From an uncultured Clostridia bacterium (GTDB lineage: Bacteria > Bacillota > Clostridia > Monoglobales > Monoglobaceae): a stretch of 64,000 nt of DNA. Every line of letters begins with the position of its first letter. Positions within the stretch are counted from its first letter, which is position 1. The position numbers and the translations under genes are program-made. Below the pieces are notes generated by a model. That model saw only the letters and a list, made by a program, of their open reading frames with translations, ran no database searches and was not told the origin of the DNA. The stretch covers positions 1-64,000 of the forward strand of contig CAKSFQ010000011.1 of the NCBI GenBank assembly GCA_934454115.1, given 5' to 3'. Shown piece by piece: positions 17,795 to 25,456 of this stretch.

Positions 17795-17807
17795 TTAAGA
17801 TTCTTAA
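17795..17807. promoter_or_regulatory. candidate MarR operator
   Basis: Perfect dyad TTAAGA-T-TCTTAA, 30 nt upstream of the marR start. A similar half-site (ATTAAGAA) occurs at 17302-17310, upstream of the adaptor gene. Assignment is by position and symmetry only. Confidence 0.45.
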
Positions 17808-17910
17808 TCATTTTAGCACTGAACAACATGACCGTCAATGGAAGAATGCACGAAATCACGGCCGTTTTTAAAAAAAATTCCTACAATTTGATAAAAGATA
17901 AAAAAAATAC

Positions 17911-17939
17911 TTGCAAAATATGGGGATAGAGGATATAAT
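17911..17939 (+). promoter_or_regulatory. sigma-A-type promoter of yajC
   Basis: TTGCAA at 17911-17916 and TATAAT at 17934-17939, 17-nt spacer, about 50 nt upstream of yajC. Confidence 0.75.
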
Positions 17940-17986
17940 CATAGGGTACGATTGGAAAATGAATTTTATGTGCGAGGAGGGATATT

Positions 17987-18346
17987 ATGAACGAACAGAT
18001 GATGGCAAACATTTCTCCGATTTTAATGATGGTACTTTTGCTGGCGGTATTTTATTTTATGCTGATTCGCCCGCAGAAAAAGAAGGAGAAAAAGCTGCGG
18101 GAGATGATCGCTGCGTTGCGTGTCGGTGACGAGGTGGCGTCGATCGGCGGTATTCATGGCAAAATTGCCAGAATTAAAGACGATATCTTTATTCTGGAGT
18201 CCGGCGTTGGTACCACAAAGTCCTATATTTCGATTGAGCGCAGTGCAATCAGCCGCTTGATTAAAGAGGGAACCGGTAAGGGCAGCAAGGAAGACGACGT
18301 TGCACCGCTCCCCGATGAGGCAGAAGCAGAAAACGCAGCAGAGTAA
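17987..18346 (+). CDS. yajC: preprotein translocase subunit YajC
   Basis: A 119-residue protein with one N-terminal membrane helix followed by the family motif LIRPQKKKEKK and a small cytoplasmic domain (VGDEVASIGGIHGKI). YajC associates with SecDF at the Sec channel. The start is fixed by GAGGAGG seven bases before ATG. The acidic tail (DEAEAENAAE) is longer than usual. secD and secF lie 3.5 kb downstream with SCIFF genes between, an arrangement typical of Clostridia. Confidence 0.93.
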   Translation: MNEQMMANISPILMMVLLLAVFYFMLIRPQKKKEKKLREMIAALRVGDEVASIGGIHGKIARIKDDIFILESGVGTTKSYISIERSAISRLIKEGTGKGSKEDDVAPLPDEAEAENAAE

Positions 18347-18415
18347 TACTTTGGCATTGTCATAACTGTCTGTTTCTTTGCATACATTATATTGTAAAGA
18401 AATGGAGGGGAAACA

Positions 18416-18829
18416 ATGACGAAGGAAGCATCAGCAGAAAGGGTACGGCCGGATATTGCGTTTCTTTGCATCAATACGGCGATTGCCTTTTTAATGACCG
18501 GTATTTTATTGCTGATTGCGGCCGCTGCCGCAACCTATTTTGCGCTGTCTGAGTCTGTAACGGACGGAATCGTGACGGTTCTTACCGGGTTTTGTGTGGC
18601 CTTGGCCGGGTTCCGCGCCGCGGGTCATGCCGGCAGACAGGGACTGTTGCAGGGCATGCTTGCCGGTGTAATTTACATGGCGTTTTTGTATCTGGCGGGA
18701 TCCTTGATTTTTGGTGAATTTTCCTTCCGGACGGCAACGCTGCTATCCTTGCTGATCGGCATCGGCTGCGGTGCGATCGGCGGTGTTTTTGGCGTAAATG
18801 CCGGCACGAAAAAGAAAAGAAAACGTTAA
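18416..18829 (+). CDS. TIGR04086-type four-helix membrane protein
   Basis: A 137-residue protein preceded by ATGGAGGGG. It has four predicted membrane segments rich in Ala, Leu and Gly, a Gly-Ala turn (GFRAAGHAGRQG) and a basic tail (KKKRKR). It corresponds in size, topology and position (between yajC and the SCIFF precursor) to the family called TIGR04086. That family's role is unknown. The identification rests on recall of the family and its neighbourhood rather than a search. Confidence 0.75.
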   Translation: MTKEASAERVRPDIAFLCINTAIAFLMTGILLLIAAAAATYFALSESVTDGIVTVLTGFCVALAGFRAAGHAGRQGLLQGMLAGVIYMAFLYLAGSLIFGEFSFRTATLLSLLIGIGCGAIGGVFGVNAGTKKKRKR

Positions 18830-18866
18830 TCGGCACACATGAGCCGAAGCAAAGGAGAGTGTCAAA

Positions 18867-19007
18867 ATGAAGAGAATTAAGACTTTAAATGAAGCAACCT
18901 TAAAAAAGAGCGCTGCAAAGGGCGGCTGTGGAGAATGTCAGACTTCTTGTCAGTCCGCTTGCAAAACTTCTTGCACCGTGGCAAACCAGAAGTGTGAGAG
19001 AGCGTAG
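18867..19007 (+). CDS. scfA: SCIFF precursor peptide (six cysteines in forty-five residues)
   Basis: A 46-residue peptide with AAAGGAGAG 8 nt upstream. The leader (MKRIKTLNEATLKKSAAKGG) is followed by a core with Cys at 21, 24, 28, 32, 36 and 43, the defining SCIFF pattern. The SCIFF radical SAM maturase links a Cys sulfur to a Thr, and in the studied clostridial peptide Cys32 joins Thr37. Both residues are present at these positions here. The maturase gene follows after a hairpin. The biological role of the mature peptide is unsettled. Confidence 0.96.
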   Translation: MKRIKTLNEATLKKSAAKGGCGECQTSCQSACKTSCTVANQKCERA

Positions 19008-19029
19008 GCTTTAAACAAAAAATGAGAGT

Positions 19030-19060
19030 CGGACGCCCTTGTTACGGGCGTCCGCTTTTT
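19030..19060 (+). terminator. terminator/attenuator between scfA and scfB
   Basis: A perfect 9-bp stem CGGACGCCC/GGGCGTCCG with a 7-nt loop followed by CTTTTT. Because scfB has no evident promoter of its own in the 30 nt that follow, partial read-through would give much peptide mRNA and little enzyme mRNA. Confidence 0.88.
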
Positions 19061-19092
19061 ATGCGGAATACGAAAAAAGAAAGAGGATTTCT

Positions 19093-20472
19093 ATGGTTCA
19101 TACATTTCATATGAAGGATCGGTACATTGCGCTGGATGTTAACAGCGGCTGTGTTCATGTATTGGACAAGCTCTGCTATGACGTGATAGAGGGATTGAAC
19201 AAGGCAGAAAAAACGCCGGATGACGTTACTTTTTCCTGGGTTCTTGACCAATTTCATGACGCATATAGAGAGAAGGATTTAGAAGAGGCCTGGGAGGATA
19301 TTTGTGAGCTTTATCAAAAGGAACAGTTGTTTTCCAAGGACGATTACATCGATATTGCAGGCAATATGAAACGCAACTCGCCGGTGAAGGCGCTTTGCCT
19401 TCATGTGGCGCATGACTGTAATCTGCGCTGCGCCTATTGTTTTGCCGATGAGGGCGCTTACCATAAACGCCGCGAGCTGATGAGCGCCGAGACGGGAAAA
19501 CGGGCAATGGACTTTTTGATCGCGCAGTCAAAAGGGAGACGAAACCTGGAGGTTGACTTCTTCGGCGGCGAACCGCTGATGAATTTTAACGTGGTAAAAG
19601 AGGTCGTACAATACGCCAGAGAGCAGGAAAAAATCCACGATAAGAATTTCCGCTTTACCATCACCACAAACGGCGTGCTGCTCAATGACGAGAACATCGA
19701 TTTTATCAATCGGGAGATGTCCAACGTGGTGCTGAGCCTGGACGGACGGAAGGAGACCAATGATCGTGTGCGCTGCCGGATCGACGGGAGCGGATCGTAT
19801 GACAGTATCGTGCCGAAACTGATTCGCGTTGCAGAAAGCCGAAACCAGGACCGTTACTATGTGCGCGGAACCTTTACCCGGTATAATCTCGACTTTGCGG
19901 ATGATGTTCTGCACCTGGCCGATCTGGGATTTAAACAGACGTCGGTAGAGCCGGTTGTCAGTGAGCCGGATGCGCCTTATGCCCTGCGTGAGGAGGATCT
20001 GCCGAAAATTTATGCCGAGTATGAAAAGCTGGTTGACGCGTATTTGGAGCGGAAAAAGGAAGGAAGAGGATTCAATTTCTTCCATTTTATGATTGATTTG
20101 GATCAGGGTCCTTGTGTCATCAAGCGGTTGTCCGGCTGCGGCGCAGGGTGCGAATACCTGGCGGTTGCGCCAAACGGCGATGTTTATCCGTGCCACCAGT
20201 TTGTGGGCAACGAGGCTTATAGGATGGGAAGTATTGCGGATGATTCTATCGATATAGAGCTGCGAAAGACCTTTGAATCCTGTAATGTATACACGAAGCC
20301 GAAATGCCGCGAATGCTTTGCGAAATTTTATTGCAGCGGCGGCTGTATGGCAAACGCCTGTCTCTTAAACGGCAACATTAACGAGCCGCACGAGATGAGC
20401 TGTAAATTACAGAGAAAACGGGTGGAGTGCAGCCTTTATGCCAAGGTGGTTGAGGCAGAACTTGGCCTTTGA
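19093..20472 (+). CDS. scfB: SCIFF radical SAM maturase (thioether-forming)
   Basis: A 459-residue enzyme. ATG 19093 was chosen over the longer open frame because AAGAGGA lies six bases upstream and the protein then begins MVHTFHMKDRYIALDVNSG, a peptide-recognition start typical of the family. The radical SAM motif is C109-x3-C113-x2-C116 (HDCNLRCAYCF). The C-terminal SPASM/twitch region supplies further cluster cysteines (GDVYPCHQF, CRECFAKFYCSGGC). It installs a Cys-to-Thr thioether on ScfA. The stop is 35 nt before the HD gene. Confidence 0.96.
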   Translation: MVHTFHMKDRYIALDVNSGCVHVLDKLCYDVIEGLNKAEKTPDDVTFSWVLDQFHDAYREKDLEEAWEDICELYQKEQLFSKDDYIDIAGNMKRNSPVKALCLHVAHDCNLRCAYCFADEGAYHKRRELMSAETGKRAMDFLIAQSKGRRNLEVDFFGGEPLMNFNVVKEVVQYAREQEKIHDKNFRFTITTNGVLLNDENIDFINREMSNVVLSLDGRKETNDRVRCRIDGSGSYDSIVPKLIRVAESRNQDRYYVRGTFTRYNLDFADDVLHLADLGFKQTSVEPVVSEPDAPYALREEDLPKIYAEYEKLVDAYLERKKEGRGFNFFHFMIDLDQGPCVIKRLSGCGAGCEYLAVAPNGDVYPCHQFVGNEAYRMGSIADDSIDIELRKTFESCNVYTKPKCRECFAKFYCSGGCMANACLLNGNINEPHEMSCKLQRKRVECSLYAKVVEAELGL

Positions 20473-20507
20473 TGCGGCCCGATAAAGACGGACAGGAGGA
20501 TTGCAGA

Positions 20508-21203
20508 ATGGATACAGGATATGAGGCAGAGAAACAAAATGCGTTGACGGTTACGTTTCAGGACATCGTAAAGAACAAGGAAATCAAAACATACCTGGAA
20601 ATGGGCGATAAATACTTAGGAACCCTGGGACTTACCAACCACTCTCTGCTGCATGCACAGCGTGCGGCAAAGGTGGCGCACGATATCCTGACAGCATTGC
20701 ATTTTGATAAAAGAACGGCAGAGCTTGCGCGGATTGCAGGCTATATTCACGATATCGGCAACGTAGTAAATCGGATCGATCATGCACAGAGCAGTGCGGT
20801 GATTGCGTTCCAGATTTTGACCCGTATGGGAATGGAACCCAGAGAAATCGCAAAGGTGATTGCCGCCATCGGCAATCATGATGAGGGGACGGGAACGCCG
20901 GTCAATCAGGTGGCGGCCGCTTTGATTCTGGCCGACAAATCAGACGTGCGCCGGAGCCGGGTGCGTAACCGTGACCGTTCGGCGTTCGATATCCATGACC
21001 GTGTCAATTATGCCGTGACACAGTCGGACATTGCGGTCTGCAATGACAAGGTGATTCGGCTGAAACTTACGATTGATAACGAAATCTGCTCTGTGATGGA
21101 TTATTTTGAGATCTTTTTAACGCGTATGGCGATGTGTAAACGGGCAGCAGATTTTTTGGGCACCGGCTTTGAACTCTTCATTAACGAAACCAAGCTTGCC
21201 TGA
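20508..21203 (+). CDS. HD-domain phosphohydrolase-like protein
   Basis: A 231-residue protein from ATG 20508 with GACAGGAGGA upstream. A conserved HD fold is visible: H49, then H81-D82 (GYIHDIGN), H92 (DHA) and GNHDEG further on. These residues would bind one or two metals. HD proteins of this type hydrolyse nucleotides or phosphoesters, but the substrate is unknown. It lies between scfB and secD in a cluster that is widely kept in Clostridia. A link to SCIFF or export is only suggested by position. Confidence 0.85.
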   Translation: MDTGYEAEKQNALTVTFQDIVKNKEIKTYLEMGDKYLGTLGLTNHSLLHAQRAAKVAHDILTALHFDKRTAELARIAGYIHDIGNVVNRIDHAQSSAVIAFQILTRMGMEPREIAKVIAAIGNHDEGTGTPVNQVAAALILADKSDVRRSRVRNRDRSAFDIHDRVNYAVTQSDIAVCNDKVIRLKLTIDNEICSVMDYFEIFLTRMAMCKRAADFLGTGFELFINETKLA

Positions 21204-21269
21204 AAAAGACAATCTTTGGCATCCTGCGGCCGTTGTGTTTAAATATATTTAACATTTTGTGCGAAACGC

Positions 21270-21298
21270 TTGACTTGCGTCGGCGATAAGGTTATAAT
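21270..21298 (+). promoter_or_regulatory. sigma-A-type promoter before the small hypothetical gene
   Basis: TTGACT at 21270-21275 and TATAAT at 21293-21298, 17-nt spacer. Confidence 0.75.
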
Positions 21299-21361
21299 AA
21301 ATCGTTGTTATGTGCGGCAGAGGCTATGATGCAGCGGTTTGAGAAACGGGGTGGGAGATGC

Positions 21362-21745
21362 ATGGTAAAAAAACGCGGAAAAGGCAGATTGGCGATGACG
21401 CTTGTTTTGCTTATGATGTCGTCCCTGCTTTGCTCTCTGGTTTTAAGTTATGCCATATCTGCGGCAGAAAGCCGCATGGGAGAGGAAGCGCCCGAACTCA
21501 ATATTATCAGCCGTACTGCATCCATGAGCGTCCCGGCTGAACCGGAGAGAGGTGCGGTATACCGCGCGGCTCCGATAATCAGTACGGATTCTGCGCAGCG
21601 GATGCAAAGAGCAATTTTGTTTTCTGCGGCAGGGTATCTGCCGGCGTGGTTTGCGCCGCGCGACGGCAGAAGAGGGGCGTCCGCCTTTTTTAAGGTTGCC
21701 GGGATAGAAGGATTCCCGGATTATGGCATTGTGATGAGGTGTTAG
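21362..21745 (+). CDS. hypothetical exported or membrane-anchored protein
   Basis: A 127-residue protein from ATG 21362 (site GGTGGGAG upstream; the frame is open further 5' without a better site). It has a basic N-terminus (MVKKRGKGR), a hydrophobic segment to about residue 38 and a short extracytoplasmic part with several Arg-Gly pairs, ending in Cys. I do not recognise it. It has its own promoter and lies between the HD gene and secD. No conserved motif supports a function. Confidence 0.6.
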   Translation: MVKKRGKGRLAMTLVLLMMSSLLCSLVLSYAISAAESRMGEEAPELNIISRTASMSVPAEPERGAVYRAAPIISTDSAQRMQRAILFSAAGYLPAWFAPRDGRRGASAFFKVAGIEGFPDYGIVMRC

Positions 21746-21855
21746 GCGAAGGATGCCGATTTGTAAAATTGTAAAATAATCAATCCGGTCAATAACCGGA
21801 AATGGAATTATCATTAAAATAGGGAAGGAAGTACCTAAACAAAGGAGGAAGAAAA

Positions 21856-23145
21856 GTGTCCAGAAGTTTTGTAAAATTTACGGCAATTATTCTGGTAATT
21901 GCCGCACTTCTTTATGTCGGCCTTTACGGTCTTGACATTACGGACAAAGTTCGTTTCCCTGGTATTCTTGACGAAGACGGAATTACCCAGGGTCTTGATT
22001 TAAAGGGCGGTACCGTGATTGTGTATAAGGCACAGACGGATGAACCCACCGATGATGAAATGGATACCGTGGTGAGCATGCTGCGGACCCGTTTGGATAG
22101 CCAGGGCTACACCGAGGCAACCCTGACCAGACAGGGCAGCGATAAGGTTCGGGTTGAGCTGCCGGACGTACAGGACGCACAAGAGGCGGTCGAAACCCTG
22201 GGTGCTACCGCACAGCTGGAGTTCCAGGATCCGAGCGGCAATGTTGTCATGAGCGGCAGCGACGTAAAGAATGCGTCGGCAGAGTTCGGCCAGACCGATA
22301 AGGGTATGAGCAAAAACTCTTACTATATCAGCCTGGAACTGACCGATGAAGGCCGTGATAAGTTTGCAGAAGCAACCGGAAGATTGGTTGGCCAGAACAT
22401 CGCAATTGTGATGGATAACCAGCCGCTCTCCATGCCGAGAGTCAATGAACGTATCGACAGTAACACCTGTGTGATTACCGGTGAATTTACCGCAGAAGAG
22501 GCAAGAAGTCTTGCGGCAAACATCAAATCCGGTAAGCTGCCGTTCTCGCTGGAGCAGGTTGAGGTTCGTACCGTCAGTGCAACACTCGGTGACGAGGCAC
22601 TCTCGAACGCACTGAGAGCCGGCATTATCGGACTGATTCTGGTCATGCTGTTTATGCTTTTAATTTACCGTCTGCAGGGACTGCTCGCAGATATCGCGCT
22701 GCTTTCCTATATCGCAATCGTGTTTATTATTTTGGCGAATACGCACATCAACTTAACGCTGCCGGGTATTGCGGGTATCATCCTGTCAGTCGGTATGGCA
22801 GTCGATGCCAACGTCGTTATTTTTGAACGTGTCAAAGAAGAGCTTCGTCTGGGCAAAACGGTAAGAAGCGCTGTTGACGCCGGATTTAACCGTGCGCTGA
22901 CCGCCGTTATTGACTCCAACATCACCACCATTATTTCGGCAGTGATTTTGTGGGTATTGGGTACCGGTACCATTAAGGGATTTGGTATTACCTTGTTCAT
23001 CGGTGTTATCGTATCCATGCTTTCCGCAATCTTTGTTACCAAGTTCTTGCTCAAGCAGATGATTGGTATGAATGTGAAAAACCTCTGGCTTTACGGCATT
23101 AGCAAGAAAGCGGATGCAGAGTCTATGAAAGGGGGCAAGGCGTAA
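21856..23145 (+). CDS. secD: protein translocase subunit SecD
   Basis: A 429-residue protein starting at GTG 21856 behind AAAGGAGGAAG. The first helix (about residues 7-27) is followed by the family motif GLDLKGGT (residues 46-53), the P1 extracytoplasmic domain and five C-terminal helices. Conserved features there are GIAGIILSVGMAVDANVVIFER and DSNITTII. SecD with SecF uses the proton gradient to pull preproteins out of SecYEG. It overlaps secF by one base (TAATG). It is shorter than E. coli SecD, as usual in Clostridia. Confidence 0.96.
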   Translation: MSRSFVKFTAIILVIAALLYVGLYGLDITDKVRFPGILDEDGITQGLDLKGGTVIVYKAQTDEPTDDEMDTVVSMLRTRLDSQGYTEATLTRQGSDKVRVELPDVQDAQEAVETLGATAQLEFQDPSGNVVMSGSDVKNASAEFGQTDKGMSKNSYYISLELTDEGRDKFAEATGRLVGQNIAIVMDNQPLSMPRVNERIDSNTCVITGEFTAEEARSLAANIKSGKLPFSLEQVEVRTVSATLGDEALSNALRAGIIGLILVMLFMLLIYRLQGLLADIALLSYIAIVFIILANTHINLTLPGIAGIILSVGMAVDANVVIFERVKEELRLGKTVRSAVDAGFNRALTAVIDSNITTIISAVILWVLGTGTIKGFGITLFIGVIVSMLSAIFVTKFLLKQMIGMNVKNLWLYGISKKADAESMKGGKA

Positions 23146-24212
23146 TGTTTAGTATTGTAAAGAATCGTAAAATCTTTTTATCCATTGCGGCTGTCCTGGT
23201 TTTGGTTTCGATCGCATCCTTGATCTTCCGCGGATTTAACTTAGATACCGACTTTGCAGGCGGTATGGCGGTAACCTATGAGATTGCAGAGGCATTTACC
23301 GTTTCCGATGTACAGGAAATCGTGGATAAGGCGCTGGGTGATTCACAGAGCCCGTCTTCGGTGCAGCAGTCCGGGGATGAGGTTGTCATTAAGTTTGGTT
23401 TTGACAACAGTCTTGAGACTGATGAGGAGCGTTCGGACTTCTCTATGAATAAGGTTGCCGCAATCACCAAGGCGCTGGAGGAAAAGTACGGCGCTCCCGT
23501 TGTAGAAGAGGATAACAACGAGGCGGCAGCACAAGAAAACAACGCAGAAAATGCAGACGCGGAGAATCAGAATGCTGCTGCGGATAACACCGAGGCTGCT
23601 GCGGCAGACAATGCAGCAGAGGATCAGGCAGCAACCGTGACCGCCGGCGTTGTTCTGAAGAATCAGGATATCGTTTCGCCGTCCAGTGGCCGTGAACTGG
23701 CAAGATCTGCGGTTATGATGTCGCTGCTTGCGTGCCTTGCAATTCTGCTCTACGTAAGCTTCCGGTTTGAATTTACCTCCGGTGTGGTTGCAGTGCTTGC
23801 TCTGGCACACGACGTGTTAATCCTTTTAGGTATTTACTCCTTGCTGCAGTGGTCGGTTGACACCAACTTTATTGCTGCGGTTTTGACGGTTCTGGGTTAT
23901 TCAATCAATAACACGATTGTCATTATGGACAGAATCCGTGAGAACACCCGACATGCAAGAAAAGAGACTTACGGGGATATTGCAAACAACAGTATTATGC
24001 AGACAATGACCCGTTCGATCAATACGACAGTGACAACCCTGTTGACGATCGGTATGGTCTATATCCTGGGTGTACCGTCAATTCAGGCGTTCTCGCTGCC
24101 GATTATTATCGGTATTGTGGTTGGTTTTTACTCTTCTGTATTTGTATCCGGTCCGCTGTGGGCGCTCTGGAGAGATTCTGCAGTCAAGGGAAAGAAAGCA
24201 GCTGCAAAATAA
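23145..24212 (+). CDS. secF: protein translocase subunit SecF with low-complexity insert
   Basis: A 355-residue protein with six membrane segments. It has the SecF motif NLDTDFAGGMAV near residue 30 and GYSINNTIVIMDRIREN in the C-terminal half. The large extracytoplasmic loop contains an insert of about 45 residues (about 126-170) made almost only of Ala, Asn, Glu, Asp and Gln. Most SecF proteins lack this. It forms the SecDF complex with the preceding gene. The gene ends at a strong shared terminator. Confidence 0.95.
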   Translation: MFSIVKNRKIFLSIAAVLVLVSIASLIFRGFNLDTDFAGGMAVTYEIAEAFTVSDVQEIVDKALGDSQSPSSVQQSGDEVVIKFGFDNSLETDEERSDFSMNKVAAITKALEEKYGAPVVEEDNNEAAAQENNAENADAENQNAAADNTEAAAADNAAEDQAATVTAGVVLKNQDIVSPSSGRELARSAVMMSLLACLAILLYVSFRFEFTSGVVAVLALAHDVLILLGIYSLLQWSVDTNFIAAVLTVLGYSINNTIVIMDRIRENTRHARKETYGDIANNSIMQTMTRSINTTVTTLLTIGMVYILGVPSIQAFSLPIIIGIVVGFYSSVFVSGPLWALWRDSAVKGKKAAAK

Positions 24213-24229
24213 GAAAAGCAGATATTGTA

Positions 24230-24266
24230 AAAAAGGCCCGGCGGGAAACTCCCGCCGGGCCTTTTT
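24230..24266. terminator. bidirectional terminator between secF and icd
   Basis: Perfect 16-nt arms AAAAAGGCCCGGCGGG with an AAACT loop, flanked by A and T tracts. It serves the convergent genes. Confidence 0.94.
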
Positions 24267-24272
24267 CTGTCA

Positions 24273-25439
24273 TTACAGTTTTTGGATGGTCTCCATCACG
24301 TAGTCAGCAAACTCTTCGCCGGTGGCGCCGGTATCGCGGCCGGTAATCACCAGTTTCTTTTCTTCATACATACAGATATCCAACGCGCGCTCTAACTTCT
24401 TTGCGCGGTCTGCATAACCGATGTGTTCCAGCAGCATGACATCGGCGCGGATGATGCTGCAAGGGTCAGCGTACTTTGCGCGACCCTCTGCGACCATTCT
24501 GGGTGCGCTGCCGTGGATTGCCTCAAACATCGCGTAACGTTTACCGATATTGGCGCTGCCGGCGGTACCGACGCCGCCCTGGAACTCTGCCGCCTCATCG
24601 GTGAGGATATCGCCGTAAAGGTTCGGCAGTACCAATACCTGGAACTGCGTTCTGCGTTTGGGGTCAACCAGCTTGGCGGTCATGATATCGATATACCAAT
24701 CGTCCAGCTCAATACCCGGATAATCCTTTGCAACGTCCTGGCAAATCTGCAAAAATTTACCGTCGGTGGTCTTTACGACGTTTGCCTTTGTAACAGCGGT
24801 TACTCTGGTCTTTCCTGCCTTTTTGGCATATTCAAAAGCGGCCTTTGCGATACGCTCGCTGCCTTCCTTGGTAGTAACGGTAAAGTCGATCGCAAGGTCA
24901 TCATTGACGTGGACACCCTTAGAACCGACCGCATAAGCGCCCTCGGTGTTCTCGCGGTAGAACGTCCAGTCAATCCCCTGTTCCGGCACCTTTACCGGGC
25001 GAACATTGGCAAACAAATCCAACTCTTTGCGCATTGCGACATTGGCGCTCTCGATATTCGGCCAGGGATCGCCGGCACGCGGCGTGGTGGTCGGGCCTTT
25101 TAAGATGACATGGCACTTTTTCAACTCTGCCAGGACGTCATCGGGGAGAGCTTTGCCAACCTCGGCACGGTGTTCAATGGTACAGCCGTCAATCACGCGA
25201 AAGGCAACCTTGCCTTTTTCCACTTCGTCCTTGAGTAAAAACTCCAGGATGCGCTGTGCCTGCGCGGTGATGGACGGGCCGATGCCGTCGCCGCCGACAA
25301 TACCGATCTCAATCGTATCCAGTTTGCTGTAATCGATAAAGTCCTTTTCCGCCTTCATGCGGTCAATCCGGTCAAACTGCTCGCTGAGCAGCCGGCTGAA
25401 TTTTTCCTGGGCATTTTTAATTTCTTCTGCATGGTTCAT
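24273..25439 (-). CDS. icd: isocitrate dehydrogenase, NAD-type isocitrate/isopropylmalate family
   Basis: A 388-residue enzyme. The start at 25439 fits an AAAGG site nine bases upstream better than the ATG at 25448. Family motifs are GGDGIGPSI, ENTEGAYAVG, TKANVVKTTDG, the metal-binding NLYGDILTDEAAEFQGG and FEAIHGSAPRM. It converts isocitrate to 2-oxoglutarate and CO2. The downstream position in the aconitase operon supports isocitrate rather than isopropylmalate as substrate. No citrate synthase or further TCA gene is adjacent. The branch probably feeds glutamate synthesis. Confidence 0.88.
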   Translation of the reverse strand: MNHAEEIKNAQEKFSRLLSEQFDRIDRMKAEKDFIDYSKLDTIEIGIVGGDGIGPSITAQAQRILEFLLKDEVEKGKVAFRVIDGCTIEHRAEVGKALPDDVLAELKKCHVILKGPTTTPRAGDPWPNIESANVAMRKELDLFANVRPVKVPEQGIDWTFYRENTEGAYAVGSKGVHVNDDLAIDFTVTTKEGSERIAKAAFEYAKKAGKTRVTAVTKANVVKTTDGKFLQICQDVAKDYPGIELDDWYIDIMTAKLVDPKRRTQFQVLVLPNLYGDILTDEAAEFQGGVGTAGSANIGKRYAMFEAIHGSAPRMVAEGRAKYADPCSIIRADVMLLEHIGYADRAKKLERALDICMYEEKKLVITGRDTGATGEEFADYVMETIQKL

Positions 25440-25456
25440 GGGAATCATCCTTTCTT

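Noticed and set aside
24423..25103. Plus-strand 226-codon open frame
   Set aside because: It lies antisense within icd, whose motifs are complete, and has no ribosome site or family features.
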